A DNA stretch of 64,000 bases from Microbacterium testaceum (lineage in GTDB: Bacteria > Actinomycetota > Actinomycetes > Actinomycetales > Microbacteriaceae): NCBI RefSeq assembly GCF_001476285.1, contig NZ_LDRU01000016.1, forward strand, positions 1 through 64,000, given 5' to 3'. Positions within the stretch are counted from its first letter, which is position 1, and each line of letters begins with the position of its first letter. This document shows, piece by piece, positions 42,932 to 52,089 of the stretch. The notes beneath the pieces are model-generated. The model saw only the letters and a list, made by a program, of their open reading frames with translations. It was not told where the DNA came from and searched no databases. The position numbers and the translations under genes were made by a program.

Positions 42932-43873
42932 TTATCGACGCCCGAGCCGCCGCCGAAGCCGCCGGACGCGCGAGAGCAGGGGCTGATGCGCGTCGATCTC
43001 GCGACGAATGTCGTCGCGCAGCTCGGCCCTCAGGCGGTCGACGGCCGCATCGACGTGCGCGGCCAGCTGCGTCTGGAGGGACGACAGGTACAGCGGCAGC
43101 CCGGGGCCCTCGCGTTGCACCCACTCGGCGAGAGCACGGTCGCGCACCACCGCGTCGTCGCGAGCGTGCTCGGCCGCGAGACCGAACATGCTGTTCGCGT
43201 CCAGACCGACCGAATCGGGCCGCTGCGTCCAAAAGGCCAGCGGCTCCCCCGCGAGGAAACCGATCTCGTGCGTACGCAGGATCCGCAGGTAGAGGTCCCA
43301 GTCCTCGACGGCATCCAGGGTCTCGTCGTACCAGCCGACCTCGTCGTGCACGCCGCGGCGGTAGACGACAGAGATGGGAACGGCCCGGTTCACGCTCATC
43401 ATCTCGCCGAGCGAGATCCGGTTCATGCCCGCCCAGAACGGAGCTCGGCCGACCTCGACCCACGCGCCGCCGCGGTTCTCCTCGTACACGATCTCGGTCG
43501 CGGCCGACACCGCGGCATGCGCGGGGTTCGCGTCGAGCCACGCGACCGTGCGCTCGAGGAAGGCGGGATGCCAGCGGTCGTCGTCGTCGTGGAGAACGAC
43601 GTACTCCGTGTCGAGGGCGCGCACTCCCGCGTTCGCCGCGACGCAGCGCCCGCCCTCCCCCGCGGGGATGTGGATCACCTCGACGCGATCGCCGAGCCCG
43701 GCGGTCGCGACGACGGCGTCGACCTCGGACGCGTCACCGCCGTCGTTGACGACGACCAACCTCCAGTCCTCGAACCGCTGCGCGGCGACATCCCCCAGCG
43801 CCCGGCGGAGGAACACCGGGCGGTGGCGGGTGCGGACGACGATCCCGGCGCGTGCAGACATGCGTTCGAGCAT
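42932..43873 (-). CDS. GT2 family glycosyltransferase (WcaA-like)
   Basis: A 313-residue GT-A enzyme. Motifs are GIVVRTRHRPVFLRRAL, VVVNDGGDASEVDAVV, GGRCVAANAGVRAL, the metal-binding HDDDDRWHPAFLERTVAW, and a late DAVEDWDLYLRIL. A C-terminal Arg-rich helix (RVRRLRRRLGRR) may lie on the membrane surface. It follows the GT gene upstream by 39 nt with no visible promoter, so it probably belongs to the purE-LCP transcription unit. An internal ATG at 43861 is an alternative start. Donor and acceptor are unknown. Confidence 0.82.
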   Translation of the reverse strand: MLERMSARAGIVVRTRHRPVFLRRALGDVAAQRFEDWRLVVVNDGGDASEVDAVVATAGLGDRVEVIHIPAGEGGRCVAANAGVRALDTEYVVLHDDDDRWHPAFLERTVAWLDANPAHAAVSAATEIVYEENRGGAWVEVGRAPFWAGMNRISLGEMMSVNRAVPISVVYRRGVHDEVGWYDETLDAVEDWDLYLRILRTHEIGFLAGEPLAFWTQRPDSVGLDANSMFGLAAEHARDDAVVRDRALAEWVQREGPGLPLYLSSLQTQLAAHVDAAVDRLRAELRDDIRREIDAHQPLLSRVRRLRRRLGRR

Positions 43874-43912
43874 AGGGGCCGAGCGGTGCCGGGACGCGGT
43901 ACGCGGCCCGTC

Positions 43913-45016
43913 TCAGAGTTCCGCGTGCAGCGCCCAGATCCGGTCAGCGCACGCTGCCCACGCGAAGCCCTTGGCGCGGTCGCCGGCCAGCACGCGAAGC
44001 CGCGCACCGTCCTCCCCGAGAGCCTTCTCCAACGCACCCCCGAGGGCGTCCGTGGGGGCGAGGGCCGCGGCGTCCGCCAGTACTTCTCGGTGGACGGGGG
44101 TGTCGACCGCGACGATCGGGATGCCGACGGCCAGAGCGTCCACGGCGCGCCAGGGCCAGTCCGTCCGTGCGCACCCGGTCAGGAACGCGGCGGCGTGCGA
44201 GAGCACCGCGGCGCGGTCCCACTGGTCGAGCGAACCGCGGGCGTGCACGCGCTCCTCGGAGACCCCGGCGGCGACGGCGATCTCGAGGACTGCGGGCTCC
44301 TCCCCCTCGGGCACGTCGAGGACGACGACGTCGCCGGCCCAGCCGGCCGCCGTGACCGCGGCGAACGCGTCGGCGAGTCCGTCGGACGGCGCACGGCCGC
44401 CCGCGAGCGCGAGGAACGATGTCGGCAGCTCGAGGGCGCGCAGGCGTCCGACCACGTCGGACGGGACGCGCATCCCGGCGGCGGGGGCTCCCCCGATCAC
44501 GCGGACCTTCGCCACGAGCTTGGACTTGGCCACTTCGCCCAGCCGCGCGGCCATCGCGTGGGTCGGGACGACGACGGCATCGGCGTGCTTCGCGACGCGC
44601 GACAGCAGGGCGCGGGCGGCGAGCGCCTCGGCGCGGGGCAACTCCTCGGGAGTCTCCCAGGCGCGCAGATCCCACAGGGTCACCACGATCTGGTGCGTCT
44701 CGTTGACACGGTCGTGGCGCACCAGCGGCGCGAGGGCGGTGGGTGAGTGGATCAGCCCCTTGCCGACGCCGGGGGCGACGCCCAACTGCCAGGACGCCGC
44801 GAGCTCGCGCCGCCGCATGGGGAGGCGCGTCTCGGCCGACAGACCGGTGACCCCGGCGTCGTCGGGAAGCCCGGGTGCGGGCACGATGCTCGCGACGTCG
44901 CATCCACGCGGGGCGGTGTCGATGAGCGCCTGCGTCAGCGAGACCGACGCCTCGGCGAGGTCGCGGGACGTGGGGGCGACGAGCTGGTCCAGCACGACGC
45001 GGAGGGTGACGGTCAC
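43913..45016 (-). CDS. GT4-like glycosyltransferase
   Basis: A 367-residue protein of GT-B character. The N-terminal half has SVSLTQALIDTAPRGCDVAS, IHSPTALAPLVRHDRV and VVVPTHAMAARLGEVA. The C-terminal half has FLALAGGRAPSDGLADAFAA, FLTGCARTDWPWRAVDALAV and VAVDTPVHREVLADAA in the donor-binding region. The usual E-x7-E is replaced by DWPWRAVDA, so it is a divergent member. The GTG overlaps the LCP stop (GTGA). Coupling to an LCP ligase suggests work on the glycan that the ligase attaches. Confidence 0.72.
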   Translation of the reverse strand: MTVTLRVVLDQLVAPTSRDLAEASVSLTQALIDTAPRGCDVASIVPAPGLPDDAGVTGLSAETRLPMRRRELAASWQLGVAPGVGKGLIHSPTALAPLVRHDRVNETHQIVVTLWDLRAWETPEELPRAEALAARALLSRVAKHADAVVVPTHAMAARLGEVAKSKLVAKVRVIGGAPAAGMRVPSDVVGRLRALELPTSFLALAGGRAPSDGLADAFAAVTAAGWAGDVVVLDVPEGEEPAVLEIAVAAGVSEERVHARGSLDQWDRAAVLSHAAAFLTGCARTDWPWRAVDALAVGIPIVAVDTPVHREVLADAAALAPTDALGGALEKALGEDGARLRVLAGDRAKGFAWAACADRIWALHAEL

Positions 45017-46476
45017 GGCGCGGGGCTCTCCGTTTCGGTCGGGGGATGAAGCTTGTCGCGCACGATCTGCTGCACCTGGGCGTAGTCGGGGTCGAACTCG
45101 TCGACCCCGCCCTCGGGCGTGAGCTCGATGGTCGAGACGGGCTGGTCCTTCGCCTTGAGGGCGAGATCCACCAGCGTCGGAGCGATGAGCCCCTGGGGAA
45201 GATCGGTCTCGACGATGTTCGTCCCCGCCGACGCCACGTCCTGGAAGTGGGTGAGGACGTTCTGCGGGGTGAACTGCGCGAGGATCGCCTCCTGCAGCTG
45301 ACGCTGACGCCGCATCCGGTCGAAGTCGCTCGTGGTGTACCGCGAACGGGCGTACCACTGGGCGGTGTCGCCGTCCATGTGCTGCGCGCCGGGCTCGATC
45401 CATCCGAAGGCCCAGTCGTCGACGGGCTGCCCGTCATACGCGGGACCGCCCTTCGGCAGGCGCTCGTCGACCGTGATGTCGACTCCACCGAGGGCGTCCA
45501 CGAGGTCGGCGAAGCCCTTCATGTCGATGAGCACGTAGTACGGGATCTGGATGCCGAGGATGCCCTCTGCCGCGTCTTTGGTCGCCTCGATGCCCGGCTC
45601 GGAACCGTGTGCCTTGGCATCCGGATACAGGGCATTGCCGTCCTGGCAGACCTCGACCTCGGTGCGCAGCTGGTTGATGCCGCTGCCCCACCCGCAGTCC
45701 GGGTCGAACTTGCCCTCGTGCCCGTTCGGGTACTTGTCCTGCATGGGTCCGGGCGCGAAGGGGAAGTTGGGCATGTCGCGCGGGATGCCGGTGATCGTCA
45801 CGGCACCCGAAGCGGCGTTGATCGAGACGACCGAGATACTGTCGAAGCGCATGGAGTCCCGGCCCTCGCCCGAGTCCGCGCCGAGCAGCAGGATGTTGTA
45901 GTAGCCGTCGGAAGGCGGGACGACCGGGGCCGACTGCGCGAAGATGTCGGCGAAGGCGTCGCGGGTCGTCCCCGCGGTCTGCACCGCCCAGCCCGCTCCG
46001 GCCACCAGCGTGCTCGTCAGGCCGATCGACACGATCGCGATCCCGAAGCGCGCGAAGGGTCCGGTCCGCACGAGGCGGACGAGACGCAGCGTGTCGATGG
46101 TCAGCACGATCCACAGCACGGCGTAGCCGACGAGCACCACCTGCACCACGGTGAGCGGAACCCACCGGAACCACGACAGGAACTCGGGGATGAACGAGCC
46201 GGTCGCCAGAGCGAACAGGCTGCTCGGCGCCAACAGCGCGCCGAGAGCGACGAGCACGAGCCCGACCCACAGCGCCAGGGTCGCGGCGAGGCCGAAGCGT
46301 CCGAGACGCCTGTTGCCCGCGAGCACCTGCGCGGAGCCCGGGATCAGGAGGTTCGCGATGACGAGCCACCAACCGCGCCGCGTCATCACCGCGGTGGACC
46401 CGAGATCGGGGTTGCGCAGCGGACGCTGCTCCACCAGCGGCGAGCGCGACGACGCGCGCGGGGGCGCGAGGGTCAT
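45013..46476 (-). CDS. LytR-CpsA-Psr (LCP) family glycopolymer transferase
   Basis: A 487-residue protein. Residues 1 to about 175 carry four hydrophobic helices, more than the single anchor of simple LCP proteins. The extracytoplasmic LCP domain follows with [53 protein letters not shown] and [20 protein letters not shown]. The Arg and Asp residues in these motifs bind the polyprenyl pyrophosphate head. LCP enzymes transfer lipid-linked glycans onto peptidoglycan. The start overlaps the purE stop (ATGA) and two glycosyltransferases follow. An LCP gene near purE is also seen in mycobacteria (Rv3267, a few genes away). Confidence 0.9.
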   Translation of the reverse strand: MTLAPPRASSRSPLVEQRPLRNPDLGSTAVMTRRGWWLVIANLLIPGSAQVLAGNRRLGRFGLAATLALWVGLVLVALGALLAPSSLFALATGSFIPEFLSWFRWVPLTVVQVVLVGYAVLWIVLTIDTLRLVRLVRTGPFARFGIAIVSIGLTSTLVAGAGWAVQTAGTTRDAFADIFAQSAPVVPPSDGYYNILLLGADSGEGRDSMRFDSISVVSINAASGAVTITGIPRDMPNFPFAPGPMQDKYPNGHEGKFDPDCGWGSGINQLRTEVEVCQDGNALYPDAKAHGSEPGIEATKDAAEGILGIQIPYYVLIDMKGFADLVDALGGVDITVDERLPKGGPAYDGQPVDDWAFGWIEPGAQHMDGDTAQWYARSRYTTSDFDRMRRQRQLQEAILAQFTPQNVLTHFQDVASAGTNIVETDLPQGLIAPTLVDLALKAKDQPVSTIELTPEGGVDEFDPDYAQVQQIVRDKLHPPTETESPAP

Positions 46477-46988
46477 AGCGACTCCTTGAGCCGTCGGTTC
46501 TTGTCTTCGACCTGACTCTCGAGGTCGCGGGCGTAGGCCTCGACACGGTCCGCGATCTCGGCGTCCGCCGACCCGAGGATGCGTGCGGCGAGGAGCCCCG
46601 CGTTCTTCGCCCCGTTGATCGACACCGTGGCGACCGGGATCCCCGCCGGCATCTGCACGATGCTCAGCAGCGAGTCCAGTCCGTCGAGAGTGGCCAGCTG
46701 CACGGGAACGCCGATCACGGGAAGAGCGGTGACGGATGCCAACATGCCGGGCAGGTGAGCGGCTCCCCCGGCGCCGGCGATGATCGCGCGAAGCCCGCGG
46801 CTCCGGGCCTCGCGGCCGTACCGCACGAGCTTGTCGGGCGTGCGGTGGGCCGAAACGACCTCCACCTCGTGCGGGATGCCGAACTCGGTCAGCACCTCGG
46901 ACGCGGCGTTCATGACGCGCCAGTCCGAGTCGGAGCCCATGACGACGCCGACCACGGGCGTCTCGGAAGAATGCAGCGGCCGGGTCAC
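46473..46988 (-). CDS. purE: 5-(carboxyamino)imidazole ribonucleotide mutase
   Basis: A 171-residue class I PurE, which converts N5-CAIR to CAIR in purine synthesis. Active-site motifs are [25 protein letters not shown] and [16 protein letters not shown] short charged C-terminal tail follows the core. The GTG start at 46988 follows a TAGCCT hexamer by 6 nt. The gene lies directly downstream of purK on the same strand, and its stop overlaps the start of the LCP gene, an unusual coupling of purine synthesis and wall-glycan attachment. Confidence 0.96.
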   Translation of the reverse strand: MTRPLHSSETPVVGVVMGSDSDWRVMNAASEVLTEFGIPHEVEVVSAHRTPDKLVRYGREARSRGLRAIIAGAGGAAHLPGMLASVTALPVIGVPVQLATLDGLDSLLSIVQMPAGIPVATVSINGAKNAGLLAARILGSADAEIADRVEAYARDLESQVEDKNRRLKESL

Positions 46989-46994
46989 CGGTCC

Positions 46995-47000
46995 AGGCTA
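46995..47000 (-). promoter_or_regulatory. Putative -10 hexamer for purE
   Basis: Reads TAGCCT on the minus strand, 6 nt before the GTG at 46988, in the 59-nt gap after purK. It would allow purE and the genes below it to be transcribed separately from purK. Confidence 0.4.
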
Positions 47001-47047
47001 GGGCGGCTCGCTGGAAGAAGGCGGAACGGCGCGCTCAGACGCTCAGC

Positions 47048-48181
47048 TCAATCGAAGAAGGCGGCCGTCGCGCGTGCCTCGTACACGGCGTCGTCGAGGT
47101 CGTCGCCCGTCACGTTGACGTGTCCGACCTTGCGGCCGGGGCGTGGGGCCTTTCCGTAGGTGTGGATCTTCGCGTGCGGGTGCGCGTCGAGCGCGGCGGG
47201 GAATCGCTCCTCGAGTGTGCCTTCGGCGGGCCCCCCGAGCACGTTGATCATGACGGACCAGGGGGCCGTGGCATCCGTCGCTCCGAGGGGGAGGTCGAGG
47301 ACCGCCCGCAGGTGCTGCTCGAACTGGCTGGTGACCGCGCCGTCCTGCGTCCAATGGCCGCTGTTGTGGGGACGCATCGCGAGCTCGTTGATGAGGATGC
47401 GCTCGTCGCTGGTCTCGAAGAGCTCGACCGCCAGCATCCCGGTGACGCCGAGGCCCTCGGCCACGGCGACGCCGATGTCGGCGGCGACCCGCTGGACACG
47501 CGCGTCAGCGCGGGGCGCGGGCGCGACGACCTCGGCGCACACTCCCCCGCGCTGCACGGTCTCGACGACGGGGTAGGCCCGCACCTCGCCGGACGGCCGG
47601 CGCGCCACCTGCTGCGCGAGTTCGCGCGTGAAGTCGACGAGCTCCTCGACGAGGAGCGATCCCCCGTGGCCGTCCTCGGCGAGGGCGGCGAACCAATCGT
47701 CGGCCTCGGTCGCCGCGGCCACGACGCGCACGCCCTTGCCGTCGTAGCCGCCGCGGGGCGTCTTCACGACGGCGCGACCGCCGTGGGCGTCGAGGAAGTC
47801 CTGCAGCTCGGCGGCGTCGGCGACGGCCGCCCAGTCGGGCTGGGGAAGACCCAGTTCGGCCATGCGCGTCCGCATGACGAGCTTGTCCTGGGCGACGGCG
47901 AGCGGAGCGGGTCCGGGGTGGACGGAGACCCCCGCGTCGACGAGGGCGGCGAGGACGTCCTGCGGGACATGCTCGTGGTCGAAGGTGATCACGTCGACGT
48001 CACGCGCGAAAGCCAGGACCGTCTCGGCGTCGCGGTAGTCGCCCACCGCGGACGCGGCGAGCGCGGCCGACATCCCCTCGTCCTCGGCGAGGACACGGAT
48101 GTCGATCCCCAGTTCGACGGCGGGCGCGATCATCATCCGCGCCAGCTGTCCGCCACCGATCACTCCGACTCGCAGCGTCAT
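47048..48181 (-). CDS. purK: 5-(carboxyamino)imidazole ribonucleotide synthase
   Basis: A 377-residue ATP-grasp enzyme that carboxylates AIR using ATP and bicarbonate; PurE uses its product. The N-terminal LRVGVIGGGQLARMMI is the family signature. VVKTPRGGYDGKGVRVV is the ATP loop, and ILINELAMRPHNSGHWT holds the metal-binding Glu/Asn. The ATG at 48181 begins at the conserved Rossmann strand and has GGGAG upstream. Longer readings that begin in the intergenic palindromes (MAEPVEATG) are artefacts of the repeat. Confidence 0.96.
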   Translation of the reverse strand: MTLRVGVIGGGQLARMMIAPAVELGIDIRVLAEDEGMSAALAASAVGDYRDAETVLAFARDVDVITFDHEHVPQDVLAALVDAGVSVHPGPAPLAVAQDKLVMRTRMAELGLPQPDWAAVADAAELQDFLDAHGGRAVVKTPRGGYDGKGVRVVAAATEADDWFAALAEDGHGGSLLVEELVDFTRELAQQVARRPSGEVRAYPVVETVQRGGVCAEVVAPAPRADARVQRVAADIGVAVAEGLGVTGMLAVELFETSDERILINELAMRPHNSGHWTQDGAVTSQFEQHLRAVLDLPLGATDATAPWSVMINVLGGPAEGTLEERFPAALDAHPHAKIHTYGKAPRPGRKVGHVNVTGDDLDDAVYEARATAAFFD

Positions 48182-48259
48182 GCCGCTCCCTTCGTCGGCA
48201 TCCATTCTGTCGGGCTGCTCACGGGGGCGCGAGCCGAGGCGGCCCGGCGCGGGGGTCCC

Positions 48260-48284
48260 GGTGGCTTCGACGGGCTCAGCCACC
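48260..48284. repeat. 25-nt imperfect palindrome, intergenic family copy a
   Basis: GGTGGC and GCCACC arms flank TTCGACGGGCTCA. It lies between purK and the PH-domain gene, and the same motif recurs at 48299, 48342, 56408 and 56468. The resemblance to intergenic palindromes common in Micrococcales is from memory. Confidence 0.7.
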
Positions 48285-48298
48285 TCGACGCAACCGGG

Positions 48299-48323
48299 GG
48301 TCCCTGAGCTTTCCGAAGCGACC
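48299..48323. repeat. 25-nt imperfect palindrome, copy b (inverted)
   Basis: A diverged copy in the opposite orientation: GGTCCCTGAGCTTTCCGAAG then CGACC. Read on the other strand it shares the CTTCG..GCTCAG core of copy a. Confidence 0.6.
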
Positions 48324-48341
48324 GGAACTCCCTCGGACGCC

Positions 48342-48366
48342 GGTGGCTTCGACGGGCACGGCCATG
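48342..48366. repeat. 25-nt palindrome, degenerate copy c
   Basis: The left half (GGTGGCTTCGACGGGC) is identical to copy a, but the right arm is decayed (ACGGCCATG), so the hairpin is weaker. Confidence 0.6.
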
Positions 48367-48391
48367 TCCGGCGCCGGGCCCGCAGCCCGCG

Positions 48392-48946
48392 TCAGAGACC
48401 GACCGAGCCCGAACCGAACGCCTGGGAGTCGCGGTGCGCGAGGATCTGGTTGACCTCGACCTGGTCGACCAGGGTCTCGTGCAACAGCACGGCGTTCGGG
48501 ACGTTCTTCAACCGCAACGGGGGCTCGACGCCGTTCGACAGCGTGAGCGTCCCCGCACCCCAGAGGCGCTGCAGAACGCCGCGCCGCATCTGGATCGAGT
48601 ACCCGCGCACGTGCGAGATCTCCTGGGTGCGGGAGCCGAAGAAGCCCGAGCGCTCGATCACACGCCGGGTCGTGATCGTCCACGTGTGCGACAGCCAGAC
48701 GAGGTAGGGGACCACGACGAGGAGCAGCACGAGCGCGGCCGCCGTGCTCAGCAGCATCCAGTTCTCGAAAGGTGCGGGCAGATTGTCGTAGAAGTACGCC
48801 GTCGACCCGGCGACGCCGATCAGCACGATCGCCGACCACGCGAGACGTCGCGCGTGCGCGTGGATCCGCGCGATGCGCAGCTCGGGGGCAGCGGCACCGG
48901 GCGCCGGCATGCGCGGGCGTCCTCCGTAGCTGGTCGGCTGGGTCAC
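48392..48946 (-). CDS. PH domain-containing membrane protein
   Basis: A 184-residue protein. Two hydrophobic helices (about residues 36-52 and 65-85) are followed by a bacterial PH-type domain with WTITTRRVIERSGFFGSRTQ, HVRGYSIQMRRGVLQRLWGA and GTLTLSNGVEPPLRLKNV. The function of this family is unknown. The gene order purK - PH-domain protein - birA matches mycobacteria, where Rv3278c holds this position. A Gly/Pro-rich N-terminus precedes the helices. The start is a GTG at 48946. Confidence 0.82.
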   Translation of the reverse strand: MTQPTSYGGRPRMPAPGAAAPELRIARIHAHARRLAWSAIVLIGVAGSTAYFYDNLPAPFENWMLLSTAAALVLLLVVVPYLVWLSHTWTITTRRVIERSGFFGSRTQEISHVRGYSIQMRRGVLQRLWGAGTLTLSNGVEPPLRLKNVPNAVLLHETLVDQVEVNQILAHRDSQAFGSGSVGL

Positions 48947-49006
48947 CCTCTCATTGTGCGGGTCGCGCGCCGCAGCCCGCGGCGCACACGCGGGACGCCC
49001 GGCGCC

Positions 49007-49789
49007 TCAGCGCACGTGCACCACGTCGCCGGCCGACACCGCCTCGACGATCGTTCCCGCCTCCACGACGAGTCGACCCGCCTCGTCGAGCCGGGTCGCG
49101 CGACCCGACAGTGTCGTCCCGTCGGGCATCGAGACCGACACATCGCGGCCGACCGTTGCGCAGAGCTTTTCGACGTCGCCGTGCACGCGGTCCTCGTGCC
49201 CGGCCGCGAGAGCTGCGAGAGACTCCGCGAGCCCCGAGACGTAGTCCGCCATCAGCTCGTCTTCGTCGCACTCCGCCCCGAGCGCCGCGAAGGACGTCGC
49301 GGTCGCCACGGGAAGGTCCGCCCGGCTCATCCGGGTGTTGACCCCCGCTCCGACGACGACGGTGTCGAAGGTCCCCGGCACCGCTTCGGCCAGGATGCCG
49401 CAGATCTTGCCGCCCTCCACGAGCACGTCGTTCGGCCACTTCAACTCCACCGTGCCGCCGTGCCCGCCGAGCTGGCCGCGCACCGCGCGGGTCATCGCCG
49501 CTCCGGCCACCAGGGGGATCCAGCCCCGCAGCGGCAGCGGCACCCGGGAGGCGTCCACGACGACCGAGACGGCGATCGCGGTTCCCGCGGGAGCGGTCCA
49601 CGTGCGATCGAGGCGCCCGCGGCCCGCACGCTGGTCGCGCGTGACCAGAAGAGAGAGGTGCGGCCAACCGGCGGGGTCCGCCGTGACGGCCGCGACGACG
49701 TCGGCGTTCGTGGAATCGGTGGTCTCGACCACCTGGACGCGGGGGCTGACGGCGGCGGTGCGCGGGTATCCGGCTTCAGGGATCGGCAT
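49007..49789 (-). CDS. birA: Biotin--[acetyl-CoA carboxylase] ligase
   Basis: A 260-residue class I ligase without a DNA-binding domain, so not expected to be a repressor. It activates biotin to biotinyl-AMP and attaches it to carboxylase carrier lysines. Motifs are ETTDSTNADVV, RDQRAGRGRLDRTWTAPAG (the biotin/AMP loop) and ELKWPNDVLVEGGKICGILA with the catalytic Lys. A C-terminal SH3-like domain ends in SAGDVVHVR. The ATG at 49789 is supported by a TAGGGT hexamer 6 nt upstream. It is divergent from accD, its likely downstream customer system. Confidence 0.95.
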   Translation of the reverse strand: MPIPEAGYPRTAAVSPRVQVVETTDSTNADVVAAVTADPAGWPHLSLLVTRDQRAGRGRLDRTWTAPAGTAIAVSVVVDASRVPLPLRGWIPLVAGAAMTRAVRGQLGGHGGTVELKWPNDVLVEGGKICGILAEAVPGTFDTVVVGAGVNTRMSRADLPVATATSFAALGAECDEDELMADYVSGLAESLAALAAGHEDRVHGDVEKLCATVGRDVSVSMPDGTTLSGRATRLDEAGRLVVEAGTIVEAVSAGDVVHVR

Positions 49790-49795
49790 GCCCAC

Positions 49796-49801
49796 ACCCT
49801 A
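49796..49801 (-). promoter_or_regulatory. Putative -10 hexamer for birA
   Basis: Reads TAGGGT on the minus strand, 6 nt before the ATG at 49789. Confidence 0.4.
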
Positions 49802-49947
49802 GGCAATCGCCGGCGCGGCGGCATCCGCTTGCGCTTCATCGTTCCGGCGGGTGCGGGCAGCGGCCCACACGCTTGACTGGACGGATGCCACAGCGCCTCG
49901 CCTATTCGCTTGTGCGCACCCTCCAACGTCGGCGACGAGGCTGTCGC

Positions 49948-49953
49948 TAGGGT
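49948..49953 (+). promoter_or_regulatory. Putative -10 hexamer for accD-accE
   Basis: TAGGGT lies 7 nt before the GTG at 49961. The intervening GGAAGGC could act as a ribosome site only if transcription starts further upstream. Confidence 0.4.
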
Positions 49954-49960
49954 GGAAGGC

Positions 49961-51550
49961 GTGACCGACCAGCCCGATCTCTTCACCACCGCCGGCAAGA
50001 TCGCGGACCTGCGCAACAGGTTCCAGGAGGCGGTCGTCGACGCCGAAGCCGCCGCGCGTGACAAGCAGCACGCGAAGGGCAAGCTCACCGCCCGCGAGCG
50101 CATCGAGATGCTGGTCGATCCGGGTTCCTTCGTCGAGCTCGACGAGTACGTGCGCCACCGCACCACCGCCTTCGGCATGGACAAGTCCCGTCCCTACGGC
50201 GACTCCGTCGTGACGGGGACGGGCACGATCCACGGCCGCACCGTCGCGGTCTACGCGCAGGACTTCTCGACCTTCGGCGGCTCGCTCGGCGAGGTCGCCG
50301 GCGACAAGATCATCAAGGTCATGGAGCTCGCGCTGCGCAGCGGCATCCCGATCATCGGCATCCTGGACTCCGGCGGCGCGCGCATCCAGGAGGGCGTGGT
50401 CGCCCTCGGCAAGTACGGCGAGATCTTCCGTCTCAACACCGCCGCCTCCGGCGTGATCCCGCAGATCTCGATCATCATGGGCCCCGCCGCCGGCGGCGCG
50501 GTGTACTCCCCCGCGCTCACCGACTTCGTCATCATGGTCGACAAGACCAGCCAGATGTTCGTCACCGGCCCCGACGTGATCAAGACCGTGACCGGCGAAG
50601 ACGTCGGCATGGAAGAACTCGGCGGCGCGCACACCCACAACACGCGCTCGGGCGTCGCGCACTACCTCGCGGACGACGAGGACGACGCGATCGACTACGC
50701 GCGCACACTGATCGGCTACCTGCCCGACAACAACCTCGCCGAGATCCCGGTGTACGAGACGCCGTTCGAGTTCGAGACGACGGATGCCGATCGCTCGCTG
50801 AACACGATCATCCCCGACTCGCCCAACCAGCCCTACGACATCCACACGGTGATCTCGGGGATCGTGGACGCCGGGGACTTCCTCGAGGTGCAGCCGCTGT
50901 TCGCCCCGAACATCGTGATCGGGTTCGGTCGCATCGAGGGCCGCACCGTCGGCATCATCGCCAACCAGCCCTCGCAGATGGCCGGCACGCTGAACATCGA
51001 CGCGGGCGAGAAAGCCTCGCGCTTCGTGCGGTTCTGCGACGCGTTCTCGGTGCCGATCGTGACCCTTGTCGACGTGCCCGGGTACCTCCCCGGCACCGAC
51101 CAGGAGTGGACCGGCGTCATCCGTCGTGGCGCGAAGCTCCTCTACGCCTACGCCGAGGCCACCGTGCCGCTGGTGACGGTCATCCTGCGCAAGGCATACG
51201 GCGGCGCGTACATCGTCATGGGCTCGAAGCAGCTCGGTGCCGACATCAACCTCGCCTGGCCGACCGCGGAGATCGCCGTCATGGGCGGCCAGGGCGCGGT
51301 CAACATCCTTTACCGCGGCGAGATCAAGCGGGCCGAGGAGGCCGGCGAAGACGTCGCGGCCGTGCGCACGCGCCTCGCGAACGAGTACACCTACAACGTG
51401 GCATCCCCGTTCCTCGCCGCCGAGCGCGGCGAGCTCGACGGCATCATCGAGCCCGCGCAGACGCGCGTGTCGATCGCCAAGGCGCTGCGGGCGCTGCGCA
51501 ACAAGCGCGCGAGCCTGCCCGCCAAGAAGCACGGGAACATCCCGCTGTGA
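49961..51550 (+). CDS. Acyl-CoA carboxylase beta (carboxyltransferase) subunit
   Basis: A 529-residue carboxyltransferase that moves CO2 from carboxybiotin to acetyl- or propionyl-CoA. The two halves carry the CoA- and biotin-side oxyanion sites: [20 protein letters not shown], then [20 protein letters not shown], then [20 protein letters not shown] and [19 protein letters not shown]. In position and sequence it matches AccD5/PccB-type subunits of actinobacteria. Specificity for propionyl- versus acetyl-CoA cannot be fixed from sequence here. It is followed by a coupled epsilon subunit. Confidence 0.94.
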   Translation: MTDQPDLFTTAGKIADLRNRFQEAVVDAEAAARDKQHAKGKLTARERIEMLVDPGSFVELDEYVRHRTTAFGMDKSRPYGDSVVTGTGTIHGRTVAVYAQDFSTFGGSLGEVAGDKIIKVMELALRSGIPIIGILDSGGARIQEGVVALGKYGEIFRLNTAASGVIPQISIIMGPAAGGAVYSPALTDFVIMVDKTSQMFVTGPDVIKTVTGEDVGMEELGGAHTHNTRSGVAHYLADDEDDAIDYARTLIGYLPDNNLAEIPVYETPFEFETTDADRSLNTIIPDSPNQPYDIHTVISGIVDAGDFLEVQPLFAPNIVIGFGRIEGRTVGIIANQPSQMAGTLNIDAGEKASRFVRFCDAFSVPIVTLVDVPGYLPGTDQEWTGVIRRGAKLLYAYAEATVPLVTVILRKAYGGAYIVMGSKQLGADINLAWPTAEIAVMGGQGAVNILYRGEIKRAEEAGEDVAAVRTRLANEYTYNVASPFLAAERGELDGIIEPAQTRVSIAKALRALRNKRASLPAKKHGNIPL

Positions 51551-51777
51551 GCGACACCCCGCTGGACCCGCCCGAGGCCGTCGCGCGCGTCGTGCGCGGA
51601 ACTCCCACGCCCGAGGAACTCGCGGCCGCGATCGTCGTGGTGGGCGAAGCCTATGCCCGCGAGAGGGCGGATGCCACGGCTCCCGAGGCCGCGGCACGGT
51701 CGAGCTGGGAGCTGTCTGCGCGGGGTCTGCGGGCCCCGCTGAACCGCGACGCCGGCTGGCGCGGGTTCACGGGCTGA
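51547..51777 (+). CDS. accE: Acyl-CoA carboxylase epsilon subunit
   Basis: A 76-residue protein starting [20 protein letters not shown]. It has [20 protein letters not shown] and the conserved end [14 protein letters not shown] then [10 protein letters not shown]. This small subunit, specific to actinobacteria, stabilises and activates the carboxylase complex. Its GTG overlaps the beta-subunit stop by 4 nt. The same order beta-epsilon-maf is found in mycobacteria, but here a two-component system and a methyltransferase gene lie between epsilon and maf. Confidence 0.88.
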   Translation: MSDTPLDPPEAVARVVRGTPTPEELAAAIVVVGEAYARERADATAPEAAARSSWELSARGLRAPLNRDAGWRGFTG

Positions 51778-52089
51778 CTGTCCCCCGAAATACCTACAGA
51801 CGCGCTCGAGCACCTCACGGATACTGGAGGAGCTGGAACGCTTTGTGCGTTCGGCCGGGCCGCTCATCGAGCCGGTTCCGGCCACCGCGGCCGGTTTTCG
51901 GGTAACCGTCCGCATGGGTGAGGGGCCGGCGCTATCGCCGCCCCTCACCCCCATCCCCCTGGCTTGTTCGACTCCGGCGCGATGACGACCGGCGATCAGA
52001 ACGCATGCCGAGTATTCGGTGTGCGGGGGCCTGCGGACACGCGGCCGGACAACACGGTCGATTCCCAAGGAGCGGATGCCCCGGGTGGT
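51778..52089. other. 312-nt convergent intergenic region with terminator hairpin
   Basis: It lies between the convergent accE and membrane-protein genes. It holds the hairpin at 51916-51950 and a locally AT-richer piece near 51785-51800 (CCCGAAATACCTAC). The minus strand of 51780-51850 could encode IREVLERVCRYFGG, perhaps a gene remnant, but it has no start codon context and no match I recognise. Confidence 0.55.
51916..51950. terminator. Bidirectional terminator hairpin
   Basis: A 15-bp stem with a single bulged C: GGGTGAGGGG-C-CGGCG pairs with CGCCGCCCCTCACCC around a CTAT loop. It sits between convergent genes. Confidence 0.75.

Noticed and set aside
48182-48283. N-terminal extension of PurK beginning MAEPVEATG
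   Set aside because: The extension is a translation of the intergenic palindrome; PurK homologues begin at the Rossmann strand, matching the ATG at 48181.
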